From NCBI RefSeq assembly GCF_009789235.1, contig NZ_WSTB01000009.1:159296-223295 (forward strand): DNA of 64,000 nt, in the 5' to 3' direction. Made by a program: the position numbers and the translations under genes. The notes beneath the pieces were generated by a model that saw only the letters and a program-made list of their open reading frames with translations, was not told where the DNA came from and made no database searches. Of this stretch, positions 8,149 to 16,784 are shown one piece after another. This DNA comes from Flavobacterium hydrocarbonoxydans (GTDB lineage Bacteria > Bacteroidota > Bacteroidia > Flavobacteriales > Flavobacteriaceae). Position 1 is the stretch's first letter, and each line of letters starts with the position of its first letter.

Positions 8149-9363
8149 ATGCTAGATATTCAAAAAATAAGAGCTGATTTTCCGATACTTTCACAAAAAG
8201 TAAACGGAAAACCTTTGGTATATTTTGACAACGGAGCGACTTCGCAAAAACCACAAGTTGTGATTGATGCTGACGCGAAATATTACCAGGAAATAAACGC
8301 CAACATTCACCGTGGTGTACATACTTTAAGTCAATTAGCCACTGATGCTTACGAGATTTCACGTGGCAAAGTGCAGGAACATATCAATGCGAAATTTGCC
8401 CACGAAGTACTTTTTACTTCAGGAACAACGCACGGAATCAATTTAGTGACTAATGGTTTTGCTTCGATTTTAAAACCGGGTGACGAAGTAATTGTTTCGT
8501 CGTTAGAACATCATAGTAATATTGTGCCCTGGCAAATGTTATGCGAGAAAACGGGAGCAACTTTAAAAGTGATTCCGATGAACGAAGAGGGCGAGCTGAT
8601 TATGGAAGCGTATGATGCTTTGCTTTCAGAAAAAACAAAAGTTGTGACCGTAAATCATATTTCGAATGCTTTAGGAATCATCAATCCTATAAAATATATG
8701 ATTGACAAAGCACACGCTGTTGGCGCTGCTGTTTTGATCGATGGTGCGCAGGCTGTTCCGCATCTTAAACCAGATGTTCAGGCATTAGACTGCGATTTTT
8801 ATGCTTTTTCAGGACATAAAATGTGTGGCCCAACCGGAACCGGAATTTTATACGGAAAAGAAGAGTGGCTGAACAAGCTTCCTCCTTATCAGGGTGGTGG
8901 TGAAATGATTAAAGAAGTAACTTTCGAAAAAACCACCTACGCCGATTTGCCTCATAAATTTGAAGCAGGAACGCCTAATATCGCTGGAGGAATTGTTTTG
9001 GGAACTGCTATTGATTATTTAAACGAAATTGGTTTCGATAATATTCAGAAGCAGGAAGAAGAACTTTTGGCGCACGCCACCAAACGTTTGTTAGAAATTG
9101 AAGGTTTGAAAATCTACGGAACCGGAAAAAATAAAGCTTCGGTAGTTTCGTTTAATATTGATGGAATTCATCCGTACGACATTGGTTCTATTATTGATAA
9201 ATTAGGAATTGCGGTTCGTACAGGACATCACTGTGCACAGCCCATCATGAATTTCTTTTGTATTCCCGGAACCATTCGTGCTTCATTTTCTTTTTATAAT
9301 ACTAAAGAAGAAATTAATCTAATGGTCGAAGCCGTAAAAACAGCAAAAACAATGTTAAGCTAA
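8149..9363 (+). CDS. sufS: cysteine desulfurase SufS
   Basis: A PLP-dependent group II cysteine desulfurase of 404 residues. The PLP lysine is Lys224 in FSGHKMCGP, and the persulfide-forming cysteine is Cys362 in RTGHHCAQP, the compact loop typical of SufS rather than IscS. It releases sulfur from L-cysteine and hands it to SufE, encoded two genes downstream. It opens a second suf transcription unit with its own -7 element (TACTTTTG at 8116-8123). Confidence 0.97.
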   Translation: MLDIQKIRADFPILSQKVNGKPLVYFDNGATSQKPQVVIDADAKYYQEINANIHRGVHTLSQLATDAYEISRGKVQEHINAKFAHEVLFTSGTTHGINLVTNGFASILKPGDEVIVSSLEHHSNIVPWQMLCEKTGATLKVIPMNEEGELIMEAYDALLSEKTKVVTVNHISNALGIINPIKYMIDKAHAVGAAVLIDGAQAVPHLKPDVQALDCDFYAFSGHKMCGPTGTGILYGKEEWLNKLPPYQGGGEMIKEVTFEKTTYADLPHKFEAGTPNIAGGIVLGTAIDYLNEIGFDNIQKQEEELLAHATKRLLEIEGLKIYGTGKNKASVVSFNIDGIHPYDIGSIIDKLGIAVRTGHHCAQPIMNFFCIPGTIRASFSFYNTKEEINLMVEAVKTAKTMLS

Positions 9364-9373
9364 ATAATACTTT

Positions 9374-9799
9374 ATGAGAATAGTATCTTTTTTACTTTTG
9401 ATAATGGTTATCGGAACAGGATGTTCCAGTCAGAAAAAAACAGACATGGCCAACACTACAATCGAATATTCGGCAATGTCCAGAGGTTTTCATAAAAAAA
9501 TCACTGTTCAAAATCAAAGTGTTTGGGTTGAAAGCGAAAGAGGCCAAGATGCTGTTGAAAGCAAAATCGACGCCGGAAAATGGAATCAGATTGTAGCTGA
9601 GTTTGAAAAAGTGAATTTAGAAACCATCTCAACCTTAAAAGCACCAACCGAAAAACGTTTTTATGATGGTGCTGCTATCGCAAATTTAAAAATAATTCAA
9701 AATCAGAAAACATACGAAACTACCAGTTTTGACAATGGTTTCCCTCCAAAGGAAATAGAAAAATTGGTAAATTTGCTGACTGGTTTTATCGAAGAATAA
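9374..9799 (+). CDS. small lipoprotein of unknown function
   Basis: The protein of 141 residues has a signal sequence ending in a lipobox (VIGTGC, Cys near residue 17), so it is probably lipidated and membrane-attached. The remainder is a small mixed alpha/beta domain with a FDNGFPPKEIEKLVNLL C-terminus. I do not recognise the family. It sits between sufS and sufE with gaps of 10 and 2 nt and must be co-transcribed with them; its relation to Fe-S assembly is unclear. Confidence 0.75.
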   Translation: MRIVSFLLLIMVIGTGCSSQKKTDMANTTIEYSAMSRGFHKKITVQNQSVWVESERGQDAVESKIDAGKWNQIVAEFEKVNLETISTLKAPTEKRFYDGAAIANLKIIQNQKTYETTSFDNGFPPKEIEKLVNLLTGFIEE

Positions 9800-9801
9800 T
9801 T

Positions 9802-10221
9802 ATGACTATAAAAGAAATACAAAACGAAATAATAGAAGAATTTTCGATGTTTGATGACTGGATGCAACGCTACGAGTACATCATCGAATTAGGAAAAACC
9901 CTTCCTTTAATCAAGGAAGAATACAAAACCGAAGAAAATTTAATAAAAGGCTGCCAGTCTAAAGTCTGGTTGCAGGGCGAAGAAAATGACGATAAAATCG
10001 TTTTTACTGCTGATAGCGATGCGATTTTGACAAAAGGAATTATCGCAATCTTAATCCGTACTTTTTCTAACCAAAAAGCTTCGGATATTTTAGCAGCCGA
10101 TACTGATTTTATTGACGAAATAGGTTTAAAAGAACATTTATCGGCAACAAGAGCAAACGGATTGGTTTCGATGATAAAAAACATCAAAATGTACGCTTTG
10201 GCATTCAATTCAAAGAATTAA
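9802..10221 (+). CDS. sufE: sulfur acceptor protein SufE
   Basis: The protein of 139 residues has the family length and the acceptor cysteine Cys51 in KGCQSKVWL, the same position as in E. coli SufE. It takes persulfide sulfur from SufS and stimulates the desulfurase. It starts 2 nt after the lipoprotein gene. Confidence 0.95.
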   Translation: MTIKEIQNEIIEEFSMFDDWMQRYEYIIELGKTLPLIKEEYKTEENLIKGCQSKVWLQGEENDDKIVFTADSDAILTKGIIAILIRTFSNQKASDILAADTDFIDEIGLKEHLSATRANGLVSMIKNIKMYALAFNSKN

Positions 10222-10222
10222 A

Positions 10223-10945
10223 ATGAATATTAAAAGGAAAATTTTCTTAGTACTATTTGTAATCGGAAACTTTGTTTTTTCTCAAAACAAAGAGAAAACC
10301 ACATCTTCAAAAATTAATTTTACATACGAAAGAAGAGCAAACTGCATACTTGATAAAGAGGGTTTGTATGCGGATACATTATCATTAAAAGCTAATTTTC
10401 CTGATCATAAATATAAGATTGTCAGCAATAAAAAAGAACAATCAAATATTCTCGGATTTATTGCTTTAGAAGAATTTTCAGCAAAAGATTTAAAGAAAAT
10501 TTACAGTATTCTGAGTCATTCAACTGAAATCATTAAAGGGACATATGATCCGTTAAAAAATAGTACAAAAATAGAAGTTTCCAAAGATGTAGATTATTTA
10601 AATGCTTCTTTTAGAGACATATTAAAAATGAAATTTAAGAAGTTTAATTACACTGTAAAAATAGATTATAATAAGAAAAAAGTCTATTTAAAATATCAAT
10701 CAGTAAGTTACAATCAAACATTTGAGGAGAATTTAAAAAAAATCAATTTTGTAACTAGCGATTCTTTAAAAGGAAATTACACTTATAAAGTACACGACAG
10801 AATTTACAAAAACCTCGTAGAATTAAATAAGGATTACAGCGACAAAGTAACGCCTTATGTTTTATTCTCAAATACGGAATATGGAGTTCAAAAAATAATC
10901 AGTGTTGAAGAAACATTTGATTTAAAATCATTTAGTAAAGAATAA
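10223..10945 (+). CDS. secreted protein of unknown function
   Basis: The protein of 240 residues begins with a clear Sec signal (MNIKRKIFLVLFVIGNFVFS, cleavage likely just before QNKEK). The mature part is Lys- and Tyr-rich with no motif I recognise. It lies 1 nt after sufE and 2 nt before the DUF59 gene, so it is part of the operon. The suf genes around it are cytoplasmic while this product is exported, so it may be an operon passenger. Confidence 0.65.
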   Translation: MNIKRKIFLVLFVIGNFVFSQNKEKTTSSKINFTYERRANCILDKEGLYADTLSLKANFPDHKYKIVSNKKEQSNILGFIALEEFSAKDLKKIYSILSHSTEIIKGTYDPLKNSTKIEVSKDVDYLNASFRDILKMKFKKFNYTVKIDYNKKKVYLKYQSVSYNQTFEENLKKINFVTSDSLKGNYTYKVHDRIYKNLVELNKDYSDKVTPYVLFSNTEYGVQKIISVEETFDLKSFSKE

Positions 10946-10947
10946 TT

Positions 10948-11271
10948 ATGGAACAAGAAATAGACACAAACGAATTAGGAGAATCAATTGTAAAGATTTT
11001 AAAAACGATTTACGATCCGGAGATACCTGTAGATATTTACGAATTAGGATTGATTTATGACGTAATGGTAAACACAGATTACGAAGTAAAAATCCTGATG
11101 ACGCTTACCTCGCCAAACTGCCCTGTTGCAGAAAGTCTGCCTAGAGAAGTTGAAGAAAAAGTAAAAACAATCGAAAACATCAAAGATGTTGATGTAGAAA
11201 TTACTTTCGATCCGCCCTGGAGCAAAGATTTAATGAGCGAAGAAGCAAAATTAGAATTAGGAATGCTTTAA
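10948..11271 (+). CDS. DUF59/MIP18-family Fe-S assembly protein (SufT-like)
   Basis: The protein of 107 residues has the DUF59 hallmarks: the DPEIPVDIYELGLIYDV segment and the reactive cysteine in LTSPNCPVAESLP. Members of this family act late in Fe-S maturation. The C-terminal FDPPWSKDLMSEEAKLELG pattern is typical of the suf-associated subgroup. It follows the secreted protein gene by 2 nt in the sufS-sufE operon. Confidence 0.88.
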   Translation: MEQEIDTNELGESIVKILKTIYDPEIPVDIYELGLIYDVMVNTDYEVKILMTLTSPNCPVAESLPREVEEKVKTIENIKDVDVEITFDPPWSKDLMSEEAKLELGML

Positions 11272-11289
11272 AAATATTTGTTTCAGATT

Positions 11290-11335
11290 TTTAGGTTTCA
11301 CGTTCCAACAACTTGAAACCTGAAACCTGAAACTA
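11290..11335. repeat. AGGTTTC/GAAACCT inverted and tandem repeats
   Basis: The gap between the DUF59 and DUF2480 genes contains AGGTTTC facing GAAACCT, with the GAAACCT word tandemly reiterated. The left and right units can pair as a hairpin in the transcript. It belongs to the same class of intra-operon repeat gaps seen elsewhere here. Confidence 0.55.
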
Positions 11336-11345
11336 ACTTTTTCAT

Positions 11346-11855
11346 ATGGAAGAAATTATCAATAAAGTTGCCAATAGTGTTTTAGAAGTTTTTGATCTGG
11401 AGGATTATTATCCAAAAGGAACACGCGTTAAAATTGACATTTCTCAATGGCTTTTAGAAGGATTTTTATTGAAAGAAAAAGACTTTAGAGAGCACTTAAA
11501 AAATCATGATTGGTCACAATACCAAGACCAGTATGTAGCCATCAATTGCAGTACAGATGCCATAGTTCCTGCTTGGGCGTCGATTTTGGTTGCGGTACAA
11601 TTGGCACCTTATGCCAAAAAAGTAGTCAACGGAAATATCGAAGATCTTGAAGCCAGTTTATACGAAGAAATCCTAAATAAAATAGATTATTCGGTTTATC
11701 AAAACAAACCTGTTATCGTAAAAGGTTGTTCAAGAAAACCGGTACCCATGCGCGCTTACATTCTGGCTACTACCTATTTACAGCCTTTTGCCAGAAGTAT
11801 TATGTACGGAGAAGCCTGCTCAGCGGTACCTCTTTACAAAGAAGCTAAGAAATAA
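11346..11855 (+). CDS. DUF2480-family protein
   Basis: A cytoplasmic-looking protein of 169 residues, with no signal or membrane segment. It resembles the DUF2480 family, which is often found beside suf genes in Flavobacteriia. Conserved-looking stretches are CSTDAIVPAWASILVAVQL and KGCSRKPVPMRAYILATTYL. The isolated cysteines could bind a metal or cluster, but this is inference. It follows the DUF59 gene by 74 nt of repeats. Confidence 0.75.
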   Translation: MEEIINKVANSVLEVFDLEDYYPKGTRVKIDISQWLLEGFLLKEKDFREHLKNHDWSQYQDQYVAINCSTDAIVPAWASILVAVQLAPYAKKVVNGNIEDLEASLYEEILNKIDYSVYQNKPVIVKGCSRKPVPMRAYILATTYLQPFARSIMYGEACSAVPLYKEAKK

Positions 11856-11901
11856 TTTACATTTACAATTAAGTAATTTTTAACGTTTTGCAGGTTTTTA
11901 G

Positions 11902-11909
11902 TATATTTG
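11902..11909 (+). promoter_or_regulatory. -7 promoter element for the DUF3078 gene
   Basis: TATATTTG lies 26 nt upstream of the ATG at 11935 and fits TAnnTTTG. No convincing -33 element was assigned. Confidence 0.5.
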
Positions 11910-11934
11910 TTCCTACAATTTAAACTTCACAACC

Positions 11935-12882
11935 ATGAGAAACTTAGCACTATCCATTTTTTTACTCGCTAGCTTTACTTTTGTTCAGGCACAAAATTCT
12001 GAAAAAGAATTAATCAAAAACACCGAAAATGCGGTAAAAAAGATAAAAGACACCATTGGAAATGGCTGGAGAACGAAAGGAAACTTTTCTTTTTTACTGA
12101 ATCAATCAAGCTTTAATAATTGGATTGCCGGAGGTGAAGATAGTTTCTCAGGAACATTAGGCATCAATTACGACTTCAATTACAAAAAAGATGATATCAC
12201 TTGGGACAATAAAGTTTTGGCTTCATATGGTATTTTACAAACAAAAAATGCCGATTTCGAAAAGAAAACCGATGACCGTTTCGAGTTCAACTCTGTTCTC
12301 GGAAAAAGAGCTTTTGGGGAATGGTATTACTCATTTTTTGTAAACTTCAGAACTCAATTTACAACTGGTTATGTGTACGGACAAGATGAAAACGGAAAAG
12401 AAATCAGAACCGAAAACACTTCGTTTTTATCTCCAGGATACTTAACTTTTGGACCGGGTATTTACTGGACCAAAGATGATAACCTAAAAATAAACTTTGC
12501 GCCACTTACCTCAAAATTTACTTTTGTTGACAGTGCTTATACAACTGGTATCGATTCAGGAACAGGATTACCGTATGTAGATGGCGATTATTTTGGGGTT
12601 GATGCCAACAAAAGCACACGTTATGAGTTAGGTTTTTATGCTTCTGCTTATTACAAACTTACAATAATGACGAATGTTACAGCCGAAAATACGTTGAACA
12701 TGTATTCTAATTATTTAGAAAAACCTAAAAACGTTGACATTGATTATTCGTTAAATATTGTAATGAAAGTCAATAAATACCTGTCAACAAATTTTTCTTT
12801 CCAGGCCATTTACGATGATAATGCTTTTCAGGGCTTTCAAACCAGACAAGTACTTGGAGTGGGTATCAATTTCGGATTTTAA
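11935..12882 (+). CDS. DUF3078-family outer membrane beta-barrel-like protein
   Basis: The protein of 315 residues has a Sec signal (cleavage near VQA-QNS, residue 20). The mature sequence alternates Tyr/Phe and polar residues and ends in phenylalanine (GVGINFGF), typical of outer membrane barrels. It matches the DUF3078 family of Bacteroidota by the WRTKGNFSFLLNQSSFNNW N-terminal segment. Function unknown. A strong terminator follows at 12893-12933. Confidence 0.82.
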   Translation: MRNLALSIFLLASFTFVQAQNSEKELIKNTENAVKKIKDTIGNGWRTKGNFSFLLNQSSFNNWIAGGEDSFSGTLGINYDFNYKKDDITWDNKVLASYGILQTKNADFEKKTDDRFEFNSVLGKRAFGEWYYSFFVNFRTQFTTGYVYGQDENGKEIRTENTSFLSPGYLTFGPGIYWTKDDNLKINFAPLTSKFTFVDSAYTTGIDSGTGLPYVDGDYFGVDANKSTRYELGFYASAYYKLTIMTNVTAENTLNMYSNYLEKPKNVDIDYSLNIVMKVNKYLSTNFSFQAIYDDNAFQGFQTRQVLGVGINFGF

Positions 12883-12892
12883 ATACTTCAAA

Positions 12893-12933
12893 CAAAAAAG
12901 CCTTTTTGAAAAATTCAAAAAGGCTTTTTTGTA
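12893..12933. terminator. bidirectional terminator between DUF3078 and Bax inhibitor genes
   Basis: AAAAAAGCCTTTTTGAA pairs with TTCAAAAAGGCTTTTTT. A/T runs on both sides allow it to end both convergent transcripts. Confidence 0.85.
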
Positions 12934-12946
12934 TATAAATCCAGAA

Positions 12947-13720
12947 TTAATCTTTACTGGATAATTTTGATAATAATCTTATAAATTCAATATACAACCA
13001 AACTAATGTGATGATTAACCCCATTGCACCGTACCACTCCATGAATTTTGGCATTCTTTCCTGTACCCCTTTTTCGATCTGATCAAAATCTAAGAATAAG
13101 TTTAAAGCTGCAATAATAATTACAAAAACACTAATTCCGATACTCATCAAAGAGTTTCCGTGATGAACGGGTGTCCAACTGCTAAACATAGAAATAACCC
13201 ACGAAATCAGGTAATAAGTTGCAATTGCTAAAGTAGCTGCAATTACTACTGATTTGAATTGTTCCGTAACTTTCACTATTCTAAATTTGTACAAACCTAA
13301 ACATACCAAAAAGGTAACAAGGGTTGCTCCTACTGCGTTAACTACGATTCCCGGATATTTAATTTCAAATATAGCCGAAATTCCACCGATAAATAAACCT
13401 TCAAAGATAGCGTATCCTGGAGCTAAATAAGGAGAATATTGAGGTTTGAAAGCAGAAATTACTACTAAAATCAAACCAATAATAGCACCACCAATAGCAA
13501 TAGGTAATGGGTTCATTTGATTATCAGCCATCCACCATGTTACCATAGCGGCACCACATAATAATAAAAACAAAATAGCTGTTTTATTGATAGTACCTGA
13601 CAAAGTCATTTCTTGATTATAATCAATAATTTGTGCCTGGTGTACTTCTTCAGCCTTAGAAACTGCGTTCGATGAAAAACGTTTGTTACTTAAAAATGGA
13701 TTTTTTGAATTGAAGTTCAT
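12947..13720 (-). CDS. Bax inhibitor-1/YccA-family membrane protein
   Basis: The protein of 257 residues has a hydrophilic N-terminus of about 45 residues followed by about seven transmembrane segments. It ends in the family-typical acidic/aromatic helix (FMEWYGAMGLIITLVWLY). The FEGLFIGGISAIFE and LDFDQIEKG segments agree with bacterial BI-1/YccA proteins, which include Ca2+ leak channels and FtsH-interacting proteins. It is a single gene, convergent with the DUF3078 gene. Confidence 0.92.
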   Translation of the reverse strand: MNFNSKNPFLSNKRFSSNAVSKAEEVHQAQIIDYNQEMTLSGTINKTAILFLLLCGAAMVTWWMADNQMNPLPIAIGGAIIGLILVVISAFKPQYSPYLAPGYAIFEGLFIGGISAIFEIKYPGIVVNAVGATLVTFLVCLGLYKFRIVKVTEQFKSVVIAATLAIATYYLISWVISMFSSWTPVHHGNSLMSIGISVFVIIIAALNLFLDFDQIEKGVQERMPKFMEWYGAMGLIITLVWLYIEFIRLLSKLSSKD

Positions 13721-13822
13721 AATTGAATTACATTAAATTGTACTCAAATATAGTTAGTTTTTTTGATGTGTAATTATTTAGATAAAATTTTTAACATGAA
13801 TTTTTCTTTCGAATTATTTGTA

Positions 13823-13860
13823 TAAAAAAAATCCATCAAAAGAAACTCTTGATGGATTGT
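13823..13860 (-). terminator. rho-independent terminator of the nuo operon
   Basis: On the minus strand AATCCATCAA pairs with TTGATGGATT around an 8-nt loop, followed by a run of T. It lies just after the nuoN stop. Confidence 0.88.
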
Positions 13861-13878
13861 ATGTGTTTGGATTGAAAT

Positions 13879-15270
13879 TTAATTCAATAAATCTAAAACT
13901 AAAGAAGGGAATAAACCTAATACAATGTTTAATGTCATTGAAATGATTGCTACACCATAAATAAGGAATGGTTTTCCAGTACGTTCCTGGTTTGGTTCTT
14001 TCGAATACATTGCCAGAATTAATTTAAAATAATAACCAACACTAATAATCGAATTGATTACAGCAACAATTACTAAAATTAAAAATCCTGCTTCAATGGT
14101 TTGATTGAACAAGAATAATTTAGCAAAAAATCCTGAAAATATTGGAATACCGGCCATTGATAAAAGTGAACCCGTAAGAATTGCAGCCAATAACGGATTT
14201 GTTTTTCCTAAACCATGAAAATTGGTAATATCTTCGTTGTCCTGATTTTTGCAAACATATAATACAACACTAAAAGCAGCAATACCTGCTAAAGCATAAG
14301 CGCTTGTATAATATAATAAAACACCAGCTGAAGTTGAAATACTCAACAAAGTCATCAACATAAATCCTGCGTGTGAGATTCCTGAGAATGCCAACATACG
14401 TTTTACATTTACCTGACGTAAAGCCATGATGTTTCCAACTGTCATAGAAGCAATTGAAATAATCACAATAATATTCTCAAAAGTTGCTAAATGGTCTTGG
14501 TTTTCTAAAGATGGAATAAAATTTAAAGCTGAAATTAATTTGTAAAGCGTTGCTATAGCTACCACCTTTGCCAAAGTACTCATCAAAGCTGTTGTCAATG
14601 CAGGTGAACCTTCGTAAACGTCCGGAGCCCAAAAGTGGAAAGGAACTGCTGCTACTTTAAACAACATTCCGATAACCACTAAAATCATTCCGATTGGGAA
14701 CCAGATTGGCAATTCGGCAGAAAGAGAATATTCGCTGATTTCAACAATATCAAAGCTTCCCATTGCACCATAAATCAAACAAATTCCGAATAAGATAATT
14801 CCTGATGCGAATGAACCCATCAAAAAGTATTTCATACCTGCTTCGTTACTTTTTAGATTCAAACGTTCACTTGCGGCTAAAACATAAAGTGAAATAGATA
14901 GAATTTCGATTCCTAAGAAGAACATCGCAAAGTTCCCAAAAGAAACCATGGCCACTCCTCCAGCCAATAAAAATATTTTTATAGCCACAAAATCAGAAAT
15001 TTTGGTTGGATGATTTTCGTAGAAATTATGACTTAATGCTACCAGGAAAATAGTTAAAACAATAAACAATGATGAAAACGTAGTTGAGAATTTGCTCACC
15101 GCAATCATATTATTATAGTAACTTTCTGTAGAACCAAATTCTGAAAAATTAAGTGCCAGGACGCCTAATAATCCTAAAATGGTAAATGGGATAATGCCTT
15201 TTCTTAAATTAAGAATTTCAAACAATAGGCAGAAAATACCCAATCCTGTTATAGCTATTAATGTATTCAT
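13879..15270 (-). CDS. nuoN: NADH-quinone oxidoreductase subunit N
   Basis: An antiporter-like membrane subunit of complex I with 463 residues and about 13-14 transmembrane segments. Visible are the AAVPFHFWAPDVYEGSP motif with the helix-breaking proline and a conserved Lys on the preceding helix. It takes part in proton pumping in the inner membrane. It is the last gene of the nuo operon, 64 nt after nuoM, and is followed by a terminator. Confidence 0.96.
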   Translation of the reverse strand: MNTLIAITGLGIFCLLFEILNLRKGIIPFTILGLLGVLALNFSEFGSTESYYNNMIAVSKFSTTFSSLFIVLTIFLVALSHNFYENHPTKISDFVAIKIFLLAGGVAMVSFGNFAMFFLGIEILSISLYVLAASERLNLKSNEAGMKYFLMGSFASGIILFGICLIYGAMGSFDIVEISEYSLSAELPIWFPIGMILVVIGMLFKVAAVPFHFWAPDVYEGSPALTTALMSTLAKVVAIATLYKLISALNFIPSLENQDHLATFENIIVIISIASMTVGNIMALRQVNVKRMLAFSGISHAGFMLMTLLSISTSAGVLLYYTSAYALAGIAAFSVVLYVCKNQDNEDITNFHGLGKTNPLLAAILTGSLLSMAGIPIFSGFFAKLFLFNQTIEAGFLILVIVAVINSIISVGYYFKLILAMYSKEPNQERTGKPFLIYGVAIISMTLNIVLGLFPSLVLDLLN

Positions 15271-15334
15271 TTTTGTTTTTTTGATTTAGGAAATCTAAAA
15301 CTAATGACGCCCTAATTTATTTTTATTTAAAATA

Positions 15335-16774
15335 TTAATTCTTGTTGATAACGTTTAAAATAGTTTCTAAACTTGGTGTAATCAAATCGGTAATTGGTTT
15401 TGGATAAAATCCGAAAAAGATTAAAACCGCAATAATTACCACTAATGAAATTCCTTCGTTGATCGTTACATCAGCAAAAGTTTTAGCATTTTTGTCGCCT
15501 AACATTACATGTTGAAACATTTTAAGCATATAGTAAGCTCCTAAAATAATCGTTGTTCCGCCTAAAACAGCAAACCAAACATTAATTTGAGAAAGACTAT
15601 ACAAAACGGTAAACTCTCCAACGAAGTTAAAAGTTGATGGTAGCGCAACCGAAGCCAAAACTAAAATTAAAAACATCGAAGTAAATTTTGGAGATTGAAT
15701 ACGGATACCGCCCATTTCTGAGATATTTCTTGTTTCGAATCTTCTAAAAATAACTTCTGCAGCAAAGAATAATCCCACTACTACAAAACCGTGCGCAATC
15801 ATTTGTAAAACCGCTCCGCGTAAACCATCAATAGTCAACGTATAAGTTCCTGCAGCGATTAATCCAACGTGTGCAAGAGAAGAATAAGCTAATAATTTCT
15901 TTAAATCTTTTTGTCTTAAAGCTACTATTGAACCGTAGATAACACCAGCAATTCCAAGTGCAATAAAAATATTCATGTATTCTTTTGCAGCAAGAGGCGC
16001 AAGTGGTAATTGCCAACGAATAACGCTGTACAATCCCATTTTTAGCATGATACCAGACAAAAGCATAGTTCCAACAGTTGGTGCTTTTTGATATACATTT
16101 GCTTGCCAAGTGTGAAAAGGAATGATTGGTATTTTAATAGCGTACGCTAAAAAGAAAGCCAGGAATATCCAAAGTTGCTCACAAGCAGATAAATTTAATT
16201 TGTATAAATCCTCAATTAGGAAACTTCCTGCTTTTTGATATAAATAGATAAACGCAACCAACATAAATAACGAACCAGCAAGGGTATAAATAAAGAATTT
16301 AACCACCGCTTTTCTGCGTTCTTCACTATCTCCATTACCCCAAATTAACGCAATAAAGTAAATCGGAATCAAAGCCAACTCCCAGAAAATATAATATAAA
16401 AGACCATCTGCTGCAAGGAAAGTCCCTGTCATAGCAAAAGCCATAAATAATATTAAAGCATAAAAACCTTTAGCATTTTTATATTCGTTCCCGAAAGAAG
16501 AAAATATAATAATTGGAGTCAAGGCTACAGTTAAAAGCAACATAGCGATAGCCAATCCATCAGCATTTAATGCGAAGGAAATTTTAGGTTGTGTAATCCA
16601 GGCATTGATTAAACTGATGCTCTCACCAGCCAAAAAATGATTGGTCAATACAACCGAACAGCCCAATGCTGCCAAACTAAAGAACAAAGCTACTTTTGAA
16701 GCTAGTTTGTCACCAACCAAATAAGTGGCAAATGCACCAATTAAAAGAATAATTAATATAAGAGAAACGTTCAT
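15335..16774 (-). CDS. nuoM: NADH-quinone oxidoreductase subunit M
   Basis: An antiporter-like complex I subunit of 479 residues. It carries the conserved Glu on an early helix (YYIFWELALIPIYFI) and the IPIIPFHTWQANVYQKAPT motif. It is the central of the three proton-pumping antiporter modules. It starts 10 nt after nuoL ends. Confidence 0.97.
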   Translation of the reverse strand: MNVSLILIILLIGAFATYLVGDKLASKVALFFSLAALGCSVVLTNHFLAGESISLINAWITQPKISFALNADGLAIAMLLLTVALTPIIIFSSFGNEYKNAKGFYALILFMAFAMTGTFLAADGLLYYIFWELALIPIYFIALIWGNGDSEERRKAVVKFFIYTLAGSLFMLVAFIYLYQKAGSFLIEDLYKLNLSACEQLWIFLAFFLAYAIKIPIIPFHTWQANVYQKAPTVGTMLLSGIMLKMGLYSVIRWQLPLAPLAAKEYMNIFIALGIAGVIYGSIVALRQKDLKKLLAYSSLAHVGLIAAGTYTLTIDGLRGAVLQMIAHGFVVVGLFFAAEVIFRRFETRNISEMGGIRIQSPKFTSMFLILVLASVALPSTFNFVGEFTVLYSLSQINVWFAVLGGTTIILGAYYMLKMFQHVMLGDKNAKTFADVTINEGISLVVIIAVLIFFGFYPKPITDLITPSLETILNVINKN

Positions 16775-16784
16775 AGTTATAAAA

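Noticed and set aside
15828..16109. Minus-strand open frame of 93 codons inside nuoM
   Set aside because: It lies wholly within nuoM in another frame and has low-complexity Cys/Tyr/Trp-rich composition without family features.
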